The notes beneath the pieces are model-generated. The model made no database searches. It was not told where the DNA came from and saw nothing but the letters and a program-made list of their open reading frames with translations. A stretch of DNA of 64,000 nucleotides, from NCBI RefSeq assembly GCF_029167105.1, contig NZ_JARFML010000034.1:7501-71500 (forward strand), read 5' to 3'. A program made the translations under genes and the position numbers. Numbering within the stretch: position 1 is the stretch's first letter; the number at the start of each line of letters is the position of its first letter. This DNA comes from Bradyrhizobium yuanmingense (GTDB lineage: Bacteria > Pseudomonadota > Alphaproteobacteria > Rhizobiales > Xanthobacteraceae). This document shows positions 25,224-33,553 of the stretch, one piece after another.

Positions 25224-26635
25224 GCCGTGAGCCCGCCTTGATGACGCTCACCGAGGTCGCGCGCGCGATCGCGATGAAGCAGGTGTCCTCGCACGAGGCG
25301 ACGCGTGCGCTGCTGCAGCGCATCGCGCAGTGGCAGCCGCATCTCAACGCCTTCATGTCGATCGAGGCCGAGGCTGCATTGAAAGCGGCGGATGCCGCCG
25401 ATGCCGAGCTCGCCAAGGGCAATCTCCGCGGTCCCCTGCATGGCGTGCCGCTCGCGCACAAGGACATGTATTACGATGCCGGCCACGTCTCGACCTGCGG
25501 CTCGCTGATCCGCCGCGACTTCGTGCCGAACGTCACGTCCACCGCCTTGCAGCGGCTGAAGGACGCCGGCCAGGTCCGGCTCGGCACGCTGCATCTCGCC
25601 GAATTCGCCTATGGCCCGACCGGGCACAACGCCCATTACGGTCCGGTGCGCAATCCCTGGAACGTCGCCCATATCACCGGCGGCTCCTCGTCGGGCTCCG
25701 GCTCGGCGGTTGCCGCGCGCCTGACCTATGCGGCGCTCGGATCGGACACCGGCGGCTCGATCCGCATGCCCGCACATTTCTGTGGCGTCACGGGGCTCAA
25801 GACCACGGTCGGCCGCGTCAGCCGCGCCGGCGCAATGCCGCTGTCGCAATCGCTCGACACCGTCGGCCCGCTGGCCCGCACTGCCGAGGATTGCGCGCTC
25901 TTGCTGGCGCTGATGGCCGGCCCCGATCCCGCCGATTCGACCTGCAGCCACGAGCCGCTCGCGGACTACGTCGCAGCCACCAAGGCTTCGCTGAGGGGTC
26001 TCAAGATCGGCGTGCCCGCCTCGTTCTACGTCGACGATCTCGACAGCGAGGTCGCGCGCGTGCTGGACGAGACCATCGCGGTGCTCAAGCGCGAGGGCGC
26101 CGACATCGTCAAGGTCGAGCTGCCGGACCAGCGGCAATTGTCCTCGGCCAGCCAGCTCGTGCTCGCCGCGGAAGCTGCCGCCTTCCACAAGCGCTGGATG
26201 ATCGAGCGTCCACAGGATTACGGCGCGCAGGTTCTGATGCGGCTCCAGAACGGTCTCACGGTCCCTGCCATCACTTACCTCGAGGCGATGCGTTGGCGCG
26301 GGCCGGCGCTCGCGGCCCATAATGCCGCGACCTCAGGCGTCGATGCGGTGATCGCGCCGGCGTCCCCGGTGCCGGCGCCGACGATCGAGGAGAGCGACGT
26401 CGGCGGCGGCCCGAACGCGCCGGCGCTGCTGCAGCGGCTGACGCTGTTCACCCGCCCGGTGAATTTCCTGGGCTTGCCGTCGCTGACCATTCCTTCGGGC
26501 TTCACCACGACCGGCCTGCCGGTCGGCATGCAGCTGATCGGCCGCTCCTTCGACGAAGCCACCCTGCTGACCATTGGCGCCGCGTTCCAGCGCGTCACCG
26601 ATTATCACGACCGATTGCCGAAGCTGCCGTCATGA
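25220..26635 (+). CDS. Amidase of the amidase-signature family, AtzE-like
   Basis: A 471-residue cytoplasmic amidohydrolase. The Ser-cis-Ser-Lys triad is complete: Lys81 in AHKDM, Ser156 in TGGSSSGSG and Ser180 in GSDTGGSIR. ATG 25220 overlaps the stop of the AtzG-like gene, and the amidase stop overlaps the next ATPase start (ATGA at 26632-26635). That places an enzyme inside an ABC importer operon, flanked by its two ATPases. AtzE hydrolyses 1-carboxybiuret, and relatives act on other small amides; which one applies here is unknown. Import of an amide and its cytoplasmic hydrolysis, with release of ammonia, is the inferred role. No signal peptide is seen. Confidence 0.88.
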   Translation: MSREPALMTLTEVARAIAMKQVSSHEATRALLQRIAQWQPHLNAFMSIEAEAALKAADAADAELAKGNLRGPLHGVPLAHKDMYYDAGHVSTCGSLIRRDFVPNVTSTALQRLKDAGQVRLGTLHLAEFAYGPTGHNAHYGPVRNPWNVAHITGGSSSGSGSAVAARLTYAALGSDTGGSIRMPAHFCGVTGLKTTVGRVSRAGAMPLSQSLDTVGPLARTAEDCALLLALMAGPDPADSTCSHEPLADYVAATKASLRGLKIGVPASFYVDDLDSEVARVLDETIAVLKREGADIVKVELPDQRQLSSASQLVLAAEAAAFHKRWMIERPQDYGAQVLMRLQNGLTVPAITYLEAMRWRGPALAAHNAATSGVDAVIAPASPVPAPTIEESDVGGGPNAPALLQRLTLFTRPVNFLGLPSLTIPSGFTTTGLPVGMQLIGRSFDEATLLTIGAAFQRVTDYHDRLPKLPS

Positions 26636-27609
26636 CAAACCTCGTCGAGATCTCAGGCCTCAACATCCGCTTCACCGGCGAGCGCACGGTCTATGCCGTG
26701 AACGATCTCAGCCTCTCGCTGGGGAACAGCGAGGTGTTGGGCCTGCTCGGCGAATCCGGCTCGGGTAAGAGCGTGACGCTGCGTGCCTTGATGCGGCTAT
26801 TGCCGAGGAAGCGCACGCAGATTTCGGGCACGGTCAACGTCATGGGACAGGACGTGCTGGCCATGAACGACGAGCAGCTGTCGTCATTTCGCGGCCAGAC
26901 CGTCTCGATGATCTTCCAGGAGCCGGCGCTCGCGCTCGATCCGGTCTACACGATCGGCGCGCAGATCGCCGAAAGCGTGGTGCGCCACGAAGGCAAGAGC
27001 TTTGCGGAAGGGCGGGCGAGGGCGCTGGAGATGCTCGAGGTGGTGCGCATTCCCTCGGCCAAGCGCCGGTTAGATGCCTATCCGCACGAAATGTCCGGCG
27101 GCATGCGCCAGCGCGCCATGATCGCGCTGGCGCTGGCCTGCCGGCCCAAGATCTTGCTCGCGGACGAGCCGACCACCGCGCTCGATGCCACCGTGCAGAT
27201 CCAGATCCTGCTCTTGCTGCGCGAGCTGCAGCGCGAGTTCGGCATGTCCGTCATCTTCGTCACCCATGACATCGGCGTCGCGATCGAGATCTGCGACCGC
27301 GTCGCGGTGATGTATGCCGGCCAGATCGTGGAGCAGGGGACCTTGCGCGACATCGTCCGCTCGCCGGTGCATCCCTATGCCAAGGGCTTGCTCGCCTCCA
27401 CCATCCACGGCGCCAAGCGCGGCCAGCGGCTGGAGACCATCCCCGGCACGCCGCCCTCGCTCGCCGAAAAGCCGCACAATTGCTCCTTCGCCCCCCGCTG
27501 CAAGCTCGCCGAGCCGCGTTGCCTGGAGCAATTGCCTGCCAATGTCGAGGTCGGACCGGGTCGGACGGCGAGGTGCGTGCTGGCAGAACCGGTCGCCGTG
27601 GTGTCATAG
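26632..27609 (+). CDS. ABC transporter ATP-binding protein, DppD/OppD-like
   Basis: A 325-residue ATPase, partner of the F-type subunit. Walker A is GESGSGKSVT (about 38-47), the signature MSGGMRQRAMIALAL and Walker B ILLADEPTTALD. The C-terminal cysteines NCSFAPRCKLAEPRC fit the oligopeptide-transporter domain. The start ATG overlaps the amidase stop by ATGA. Both ATPases of a Dpp-type transporter are usually adjacent; here they are separated by the AtzG-like and amidase genes. It is the last gene of the operon. Confidence 0.93.
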   Translation: MTNLVEISGLNIRFTGERTVYAVNDLSLSLGNSEVLGLLGESGSGKSVTLRALMRLLPRKRTQISGTVNVMGQDVLAMNDEQLSSFRGQTVSMIFQEPALALDPVYTIGAQIAESVVRHEGKSFAEGRARALEMLEVVRIPSAKRRLDAYPHEMSGGMRQRAMIALALACRPKILLADEPTTALDATVQIQILLLLRELQREFGMSVIFVTHDIGVAIEICDRVAVMYAGQIVEQGTLRDIVRSPVHPYAKGLLASTIHGAKRGQRLETIPGTPPSLAEKPHNCSFAPRCKLAEPRCLEQLPANVEVGPGRTARCVLAEPVAVVS

Positions 27610-27710
27610 TTCGGATGAATTGAGCCGGGCTGAGCGAGCCTCCAGCATTCACACCCCATTCATTCCGGTTCCCGTTCCATGGCTCCGTTTACGGAGAGGG
27701 ACCTCACCCG

Positions 27711-27980
27711 ATGTACATTTCCAACGAAGGCCTGCTCGTCATCCTGTTCGTCGGTCTCGTCGCCGGCTGGCTCGCCGGCAAGATCGTGCGGGGCGCCGGG
27801 TTCGGCCTCATCGGAGACATCGTGATCGGCATCTGCGGTGCGCTGGTGGCAAGCCTGCTGTTTCCAAAGCTCGGCATCCGCCTCGGCACCGGGTTGATCT
27901 CCCAGATCGTCTATTCTGCCATCGGCGCGGTCATCCTGCTGCTGGTGGTGCGCCTGGTGCGCGGCGGTGGCCGGCTCTAG
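27711..27980 (+). CDS. GlsB/YeaQ/YmgE-type small membrane protein
   Basis: An 89-residue protein with three hydrophobic spans (LLVILFVGLVAGWLAG, GLIGDIVIGICGALVAS, QIVYSAIGAVILLLVV). The GxxGDIxxGxxGA motif of the transglycosylase-associated family is present at about 33-44. Members are stress-induced inner-membrane proteins of unknown action. GGAGAGGG precedes ATG 27711. It is alone in a gap after the importer operon, so it is likely transcribed from its own promoter. Confidence 0.88.
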   Translation: MYISNEGLLVILFVGLVAGWLAGKIVRGAGFGLIGDIVIGICGALVASLLFPKLGIRLGTGLISQIVYSAIGAVILLLVVRLVRGGGRL

Positions 27981-28114
27981 CCCCCGCATTCGGCTGAGCG
28001 GAACTCGAGCCGCACTTTTCGCGGAAGCGGCTGAAAGCCTGCAAGAAAAAGCCGCATGCCTGTGAAATTCCGGACTTGCGCGGCAGGCTGTCGGGGGTAG
28101 ATGTGGCCCAGGAG

Positions 28115-28171
28115 GCCTCGGATTAAATTCGACCGCGTTGGACGGCCGGAAAACAGATGTTAATCCGAGGC
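28115..28171. promoter_or_regulatory. 12-bp inverted repeat with 33-bp spacer upstream of the secretion genes
   Basis: GCCTCGGATTAA (28115-28126) is perfectly inverted as TTAATCCGAGGC (28160-28171). It lies 64 bp upstream of the PrsD-type start. It may be a hairpin in the leader RNA or a bipartite operator. Its length, A+T-rich inner ends and lack of similarity to families A-F set it apart. Confidence 0.7.
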
Positions 28172-28234
28172 GAGTACTCCTCGAATCGCCTTTGAAATCA
28201 GGGCTTTGCCCGTTAGCCGAAAGAGATCAGACTG

Positions 28235-29983
28235 ATGGCAGCCATCCCTGGCGTCCGCCGTTCGGAGCTCGGTGACGCCTTGCGCGCTTGTCGCACGGCC
28301 TTCATCGGCGTCGGCCTGATGAGCTGCATGATCAACCTGCTCTATCTGACCGGGTCGATCTTCATGCTGGAGGTCTATGACCGGGTGCTGCCGAGCCGCA
28401 GCATCCCGACCCTGGTCGGCCTCATCATCCTCGCCAGCTTCCTCTACATGGCGCAGGGCGTGCTGGACATGATCCGCAACCGCATCCTGGGGCGGATCGG
28501 CACCGCGCTCGACGAGGCCCTGAACAAGCGCGTGTTCGATACCATCGTGCGCCTGCCGCTGCTGGTCGGCAGCCGCAACGAGGGCCTGCAGCCGCTGCGC
28601 GATCTCGACAATGTCCGCTCCTTCCTCGGCGGCATGGGCCCGAGCGCGTTCTTCGACCTGCCCTGGCTGCCGCTCTATCTCGCCATCTGCTTCGCCTTCC
28701 ATGTCCTGATCGGCGTCACCGCGCTGGTCGGCGCCATCATCCTGGTCGGGCTGACGCTGGTCACCGAGTTCATGTCCCGCCAGCCGGCGAAGGAGGCGAT
28801 GGGCCTCGCCGCCCAGCGCAACGATCTCGCCCAGGCCAGCCGCCGCAACGCCGAAGTGATGGTGTCGATGGGGATGGCCGGCCGGATGAACCAGCGCTGG
28901 AGCGAGGCCAACGAAAAATACCTCGCCGGCAATCAGCGGGCGAGCGACGTCGCCGGTGGTCTCGGCGCGGTCGCAAAGGTGCTGCGGATGATGCTGCAAT
29001 CGGCCGTGCTCGCGGTCGGCGCCTATCTCGTCATCCACCAGGAGGCGACCGCCGGCATCATCATCGCCGGCTCGATCCTGTCCGCCCGCGCGCTCGCGCC
29101 GGTCGATCTCGCCATCGCGCATTGGAAATCCTTCGTCGCGGCGCGCCAGAGCTGGCAGCGCCTGACGCGCCTGTTGGAGCAGATGCCGGCGCAAACGATG
29201 CCAACCCAGCTGCAGGCGCCGACCAGCCGGCTCTCGGTCGAGGGCGTCGCCATGGTGCCGCCCGGCGATCAGCGTCTCGTGGTGCAGGATGTCACCTTCA
29301 CGCTCGCCGCCGGCAACGGCCTCGGCGTGATCGGCCCGAGCGGTTCCGGCAAGTCGTCGCTGATCCGCGCGCTGGTCGGGGTCTGGCAGCCGGTGCGCGG
29401 CAAGGTGCGGCTCGACGGCGCGGCGCTCGATCAATGGACGAGCGACGCGCTCGGCCGCCATATCGGCTATCTGCCGCAGGACGTCGAATTGTTCGGTGGC
29501 ACCATCGCGCAGAACATCAGCCGGTTCGATCCCGAGGCCACCTCCGAGGCGATCATCGCCGCGGCCAAGGAGGCCGGCGTGCACGAGATGATCATCAAGA
29601 TGCGCGAGGGCTACAACACCCAAGTCGGCGAGCAGGGCGCCGCGCTTTCCGCAGGTCAGGCCCAGCGCGTGGCGCTGGCGCGCGCGCTCTACGGCAACCC
29701 CTTCCTGATCGTGCTCGACGAGCCCAATTCCAATCTCGACACCGAAGGCGACGAGGCGCTGACCCGCGCCGTCCGCTCGGCGCGCGAGCGCGGTGCCATC
29801 GTCGTCGTGGTGGCGCACCGCCCGATCGGCGTCGAGGCGGTCGACCAGATCCTGGTACTGCGCGACGGTCGCATGCAGGCCTTTGGACCGAAGGAGCAGG
29901 TGCTCGCCCAGGTGCTGCAGCCACGCGTGACGCCGCCGGCGCCGATCAAGATCGTCAGCGAAGGCGGAGTGGCCAAACCATGA
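28235..29983 (+). CDS. prsD: Type I secretion ABC transporter, PrtD/PrsD type
   Basis: A 582-residue inner-membrane ABC exporter that drives one-step protein secretion. The N-terminal membrane domain (residues about 20-290) has spans such as FIGVGLMSCMINLLYLTGSIF and the PrtD motif GSIFMLEVYDRVLPSRSIPTL. The ATPase domain has Walker A GPSGSGKSS (about 367), signature LSAGQAQRVALARAL and Walker B FLIVLDEPNSNLD. There is no N-terminal C39-like domain. The HlyD-type partner follows 10 bp downstream. No TolC-type outer-membrane gene and no RTX-type substrate gene with glycine-rich repeats are in the window, so the cargo lies elsewhere. Confidence 0.93.
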   Translation: MAAIPGVRRSELGDALRACRTAFIGVGLMSCMINLLYLTGSIFMLEVYDRVLPSRSIPTLVGLIILASFLYMAQGVLDMIRNRILGRIGTALDEALNKRVFDTIVRLPLLVGSRNEGLQPLRDLDNVRSFLGGMGPSAFFDLPWLPLYLAICFAFHVLIGVTALVGAIILVGLTLVTEFMSRQPAKEAMGLAAQRNDLAQASRRNAEVMVSMGMAGRMNQRWSEANEKYLAGNQRASDVAGGLGAVAKVLRMMLQSAVLAVGAYLVIHQEATAGIIIAGSILSARALAPVDLAIAHWKSFVAARQSWQRLTRLLEQMPAQTMPTQLQAPTSRLSVEGVAMVPPGDQRLVVQDVTFTLAAGNGLGVIGPSGSGKSSLIRALVGVWQPVRGKVRLDGAALDQWTSDALGRHIGYLPQDVELFGGTIAQNISRFDPEATSEAIIAAAKEAGVHEMIIKMREGYNTQVGEQGAALSAGQAQRVALARALYGNPFLIVLDEPNSNLDTEGDEALTRAVRSARERGAIVVVVAHRPIGVEAVDQILVLRDGRMQAFGPKEQVLAQVLQPRVTPPAPIKIVSEGGVAKP

Positions 29984-29993
29984 GCACGAAGCC

Positions 29994-31325
29994 ATGAGCA
30001 CGATGGCCATCGGCGGCCCCAAGGCGGCCGCGAAGACCGTACGCGACTCCATCAGGTTCCACCTGATGCTCGGCCTCGCCATCGTGGTGGTCCTGGTCGT
30101 CGGCCTCGGCGGCTGGGCCTCGACCGTCCTGATCTCGGGCGCGCTGATTGCGCCGGGCCAGATCGTGGTCGAATCCAACGTCAAGAAGGTGCAGCATCCG
30201 ACCGGCGGCGTGGTCGGCGAGGTGCGCGCCCGCGACGGCGACCTGGTCAAGTCCGGCGACATCGTGGTGCGGCTCGACGACACCGTCACCAAGGCCAATC
30301 TTGCCATCGTCACCAAGAATCTCGATGCGGCGCAGGTGCGTGCGGCGCGATTGCAGGCCGAGCAGCGCGGTCTCGACCGAATCGAGTTCCCGCAAGGCCT
30401 CATCGAGCGGGCGGGCGATCCCGACGTCAAGGTGCTGCTCGCGGCCGAAACCAAGCTGTTCGAGGTCCGCGTCAATGGCCGCACCGGGCAGAAGGCGCAG
30501 CTCCGCGAACGCATCACGCAGCTCAACGAGGAGATCGCCGGTCTCAGCGCCCAGGAAAAAGCCAAGGACCAGGAGATCGCGCTGGTGCTGAACGAGCTCA
30601 CCGGCGTGCGCGAGCTCTACGAGAAGCGTCTGGTGCAGATCTCGCGCCTGACCCAGCTCGAACGCGACTCGGCCCGTCTCAACGGCGAGCGCGCGCAGTA
30701 CATCGCCGCGCGCGCCCAGGCCAAGGGCAAGATCACCGAGACCGAGCTCCAGATCATCCAGATCGACAAGGACGTGGTCAGCGAGGTCTCCAAGGACCTG
30801 CGCGAGACCAACGACAAGATCGGCGAGCTGATCGAGCGCAAGGTCGCCGCCGAAGACCAGCTCCGCCGCGTCGACATCCGCGCGCCGCAGGACGGCATGG
30901 TGCTGCAATCGAGCGTGCACACGATCGGCGGCGTCGTCACCGCCGGCGATACCTTGATGCTGATCGTGCCGCAGGCCGACGATCTCCAGGTCGAGGCCAA
31001 GGTCAATCCGGTCGACATCGACAAGCTCCAGATCGGCCAGAAGACGCTGCTGCGCCTGTCCGCGTTCAACCAGCGCACCACGCCCGAGCTCAACGGCGTC
31101 GTCAGCCGCGTCTCGCCCGACGTCACCACCGACCAGCGCACCGGCCAGAGCTACTACACCATCCGCGTCTCGATGCCGCCGGAAGAGATCGCCCGGCTCG
31201 GCGACGTCAAGATGATCCCCGGCATGCCCGTGGAAGCCTTCGTCCAGACCGGCGACCGCACCATGCTGTCCTATCTGATGAAGCCGCTGCACGACCAGCT
31301 GATGCGCGCGTTCCGCGAGAAGTGA
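29994..31325 (+). CDS. prsE: HlyD-family periplasmic adaptor of a type I secretion system
   Basis: A 443-residue membrane-fusion protein. One N-terminal membrane span lies at about 22-45 (MLGLAIVVVLVVGLGGWAS), followed by a lipoyl half (VVESNVKKVQHPTGGVVGEV), a long coiled coil (about 90-290, with AEQRGL, TQLNEEIAGLSAQ and RELYEKRLVQ) and a beta-barrel domain (MVLQSSVHTIGGVVTAGDTLMLI). It couples the PrsD-type ATPase to an outer-membrane channel. The start ATG 29994 follows a 13-bp near-duplicate of the junction (CATGAGCACGA twice), where a 5-codon mini frame starts at 29980 over the prsD stop. Confidence 0.92.
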   Translation: MSTMAIGGPKAAAKTVRDSIRFHLMLGLAIVVVLVVGLGGWASTVLISGALIAPGQIVVESNVKKVQHPTGGVVGEVRARDGDLVKSGDIVVRLDDTVTKANLAIVTKNLDAAQVRAARLQAEQRGLDRIEFPQGLIERAGDPDVKVLLAAETKLFEVRVNGRTGQKAQLRERITQLNEEIAGLSAQEKAKDQEIALVLNELTGVRELYEKRLVQISRLTQLERDSARLNGERAQYIAARAQAKGKITETELQIIQIDKDVVSEVSKDLRETNDKIGELIERKVAAEDQLRRVDIRAPQDGMVLQSSVHTIGGVVTAGDTLMLIVPQADDLQVEAKVNPVDIDKLQIGQKTLLRLSAFNQRTTPELNGVVSRVSPDVTTDQRTGQSYYTIRVSMPPEEIARLGDVKMIPGMPVEAFVQTGDRTMLSYLMKPLHDQLMRAFREK

Positions 31326-31351
31326 CGCGCGACAGCGCGTCACCTTCATCC

Positions 31352-31430
31352 GTCATTGCGAGCGCAGCGAAGCAATCCAGTCTGTTCCCGCGGAGGGACT
31401 ATTGGATTGCTTCGCTGCGCTCGCAATGAC
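31352..31430. repeat. Palindromic repeat, family C copy 1
   Basis: GTCATTGCGAGCGCAGCGAA and TTCGCTGCGCTCGCAATGAC are the ends, with GCAATCCAG and TTGGATTGC inside. Related copies are at 40700, 44672 and 49177. It lies between two genes on the same strand. Confidence 0.88.
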
Positions 31431-31448
31431 GACTTGGCTGTCAGGTCT

Positions 31449-31527
31449 CGTAGGGTGGGCAAAGGCGCGATGCGCCGTGCCCACCGTTCCGCGCACGGTC
31501 AGCATGATGGTGGGCACGCTGCGCTAA
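31449..31527. repeat. Palindromic repeat, family E copy 2
   Basis: Starts with CGTAGGGTGGGCAAAGGCGC; two internal hairpins follow (GCGATGCGCCGTGCCCACCG and a GGTGGGCACGCTGCGC segment). It lies directly after a family C element, in the same gap. Confidence 0.8.
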
Positions 31528-31593
31528 CCAACCCCACAACACCGCCTTCTTTGCTATAGTCGACTCAAGCCCAAATAATCCGGCGGTCGAACA

Positions 31594-33063
31594 ATGCAAT
31601 CTCCTCCCCCCATCCCCACTGAATCCTTCTCCGACGCGGACCTCGCCGTTGCCCGCCTCGAGGAGATCTACGAGCGCAACACGAAATTCCTGCGCGACCG
31701 GTTCGAAGCCTATGTCGGCGGCGAGGCGATCACGACGCGGGTTCGCGCCTACTATCCCTTCGTCCGTATCACCACCGCGACGCATGCGCGGCTGGATTCG
31801 CGTCTTGCTTACGGCTTCGTCGCCGGACCCGGCGTGCATGAAACCAGCGTAACGCGGCCGGATCTGTTCCGCAGCTATCTCACCGAGCAGATCGGCCTCT
31901 TGATCCAGAACCACGGCGTGCCCGTCGAGATCGGCGAGTCCGCCGAGCCGATCCCGATCCACTTCGCCTATCGGCGCGACATCAATATCGAAGCCGCCAT
32001 CACCACCAGCGAGAATTCGCCCGTCACACGCTCGCTGCGCGATGCGTTCGACGTGCCCGTTCTGGCGACGATGGACGATTCGATCGCCGATGGCACCTTC
32101 GAGCTGCAGCCCGGCGCACCCGAGCCGCTGTCTCTGTTCCGCGCCGCCCGCGTCGATTACTCGCTGCGCCGGCTCTATCACTACACCGGCACCGATCCCG
32201 AATATTTCCAGAACTTCGTCATCTTCACCAATTACCAGTTCTATGTCGACGCCTTCGCGCAAGCGTGCCAGCAGCGGCTGCAGTCCGGCGAAGCCGGGCT
32301 CGAAGCTTTCGTCGCGCCCGGCAATTTGATCACGAACAGCGGCGGCGCGATCAGCGGCACCGCGCCGGCTCGCGCACCGCAGATGCCGGCCTTCCACTTG
32401 GTCGTGTCAGGCTATCGCGGCATCACGCTGATCAACATCGGCACCGGCCCGTCCAATGCGCGCAATGTCACCGACCACGTCGCGGTGCTGCGGCCGCATG
32501 CCTGGCTGATGCTCGGCCATTGCGCGGGCCTGCGCAACACGCAGCGGCTCGGCGATTACGTGCTCGCGCACGGCTATGTGCGCGAGGATCACGTGCTCGA
32601 CCGCGAGCTGCCGTTGTGGGTGCCGATCCCGGCGCTGGCCGAGATGCAGGTCGCGCTCGAGGAGGCGGTCGAGGACGTCACCGGGCTCGAAGGCTTCGAG
32701 CTCAAGCGCTTGATGCGTACCGGCACGGTCGCGAGCGTCGACAATCGCAATTGGGAAATTTCCGGGCCTGAGGTGATCCGCCGCCTGTCGCAATCGCGCG
32801 CGGTCGCGCTCGACATGGAATCGGCTGCAATCGCCGCCAACGGCTACCGCTTCCGCGTTCCCTACGGCACGCTGCTGTGCGTCTCCGACAAGCCGCTGCA
32901 TGGCGAGATCAAGCTCGCGGGCATGGCCAGCGAATTCTACCGCCGCCGCGTCGGCCAGCATCTCGAGATCGGCCTGAAGGCGCTGGAGCGGCTCAAGCAG
33001 CAGGAGTCGGAACGGCTGCATTCGCGCAAGCTCCGCAGCTTTGCCGAGGTGGCGTTCCAGTAG
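31594..33063 (+). CDS. amn: AMP nucleosidase
   Basis: A 489-residue enzyme that hydrolyses AMP to adenine and ribose 5-phosphate. Length and layout fit the long Amn type: an N-terminal regulatory domain (about 1-180) and a catalytic nucleoside-phosphorylase-like domain that contains RYS-like RRLYHYTG, TNYQFYVDAF, YRGITLINIGTGPSNA and the VALDMESAAIAANGYRF segment with the conserved Met-Glu-Ser. GDYVLAHGYVREDHVLD is also typical. The gene has its own gap filled by two repeat elements upstream, so a local promoter near TATAGT (31555-31560) is possible but weak. Confidence 0.95.
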   Translation: MQSPPPIPTESFSDADLAVARLEEIYERNTKFLRDRFEAYVGGEAITTRVRAYYPFVRITTATHARLDSRLAYGFVAGPGVHETSVTRPDLFRSYLTEQIGLLIQNHGVPVEIGESAEPIPIHFAYRRDINIEAAITTSENSPVTRSLRDAFDVPVLATMDDSIADGTFELQPGAPEPLSLFRAARVDYSLRRLYHYTGTDPEYFQNFVIFTNYQFYVDAFAQACQQRLQSGEAGLEAFVAPGNLITNSGGAISGTAPARAPQMPAFHLVVSGYRGITLINIGTGPSNARNVTDHVAVLRPHAWLMLGHCAGLRNTQRLGDYVLAHGYVREDHVLDRELPLWVPIPALAEMQVALEEAVEDVTGLEGFELKRLMRTGTVASVDNRNWEISGPEVIRRLSQSRAVALDMESAAIAANGYRFRVPYGTLLCVSDKPLHGEIKLAGMASEFYRRRVGQHLEIGLKALERLKQQESERLHSRKLRSFAEVAFQ

Positions 33064-33142
33064 GGCCGAAGCCGCACTTTGCTGCTGACAAGCGCAGCGA
33101 TTTTCAGCATTGTCCGGCGCGGGGCTCGACCGGGACGACTTG

Positions 33143-33418
33143 ATGCCGCTCATGCGCCACAAGATCATTGGCCATGATCTGGAACGGCTGGCCTTTCGCT
33201 TCACCATGTTGAACGACGGCGAGGTCGTGCAGTGCCAGATCAGCGACGCTGCGATGGACGAGCTCGCGGGCATGCAGGGCACCGAAAGCAGCGCGCGTCA
33301 GGCGCAATTCCTGTCGCTGCGCGAGACCATCGAGCGCATCGCGTCGGATCTCTACGACGAAGCGCCGCGCTTTCACGGCTATGTGGTGCGCATTTTCATG
33401 CGGCATTTGGCGAAATAA
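33143..33418 (+). CDS. DUF1488-family small protein
   Basis: A 91-residue acidic protein of unknown function. The frame can also start at TTG 33110, but ATG 33143 (MPLMRHKIIGHD) is preferred because GGGAC lies at a normal distance. The pattern R-x-x-F-x-F-T-M-x-N-x-x-x-V-x-C-x-I-S-x-x-A-M and the trailing helical FLSLRETIERIASDLYD are characteristic of the DUF1488 family. It lies 80 bp after amn on the same strand and may share its transcript. No catalytic motif is visible. Confidence 0.75.
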   Translation: MPLMRHKIIGHDLERLAFRFTMLNDGEVVQCQISDAAMDELAGMQGTESSARQAQFLSLRETIERIASDLYDEAPRFHGYVVRIFMRHLAK

Positions 33419-33553
33419 GCCAGCCTGCATGCGATCCGCCAGGCGGTGAAAGGTTGCGAAAGGATTCGTTAACGGCAGCCTGTAGTTGCAATGGATGGCG
33501 CCGACCCCGGCGTGCGATGATGTCTCGCGGTTATTCACGCCCGACATTCTCGC

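Noticed and set aside
28160..30601. An 813-codon minus-strand frame
   Set aside because: Antisense to prsD and prsE, which have complete motifs. No recognisable domain in the minus-strand translation.
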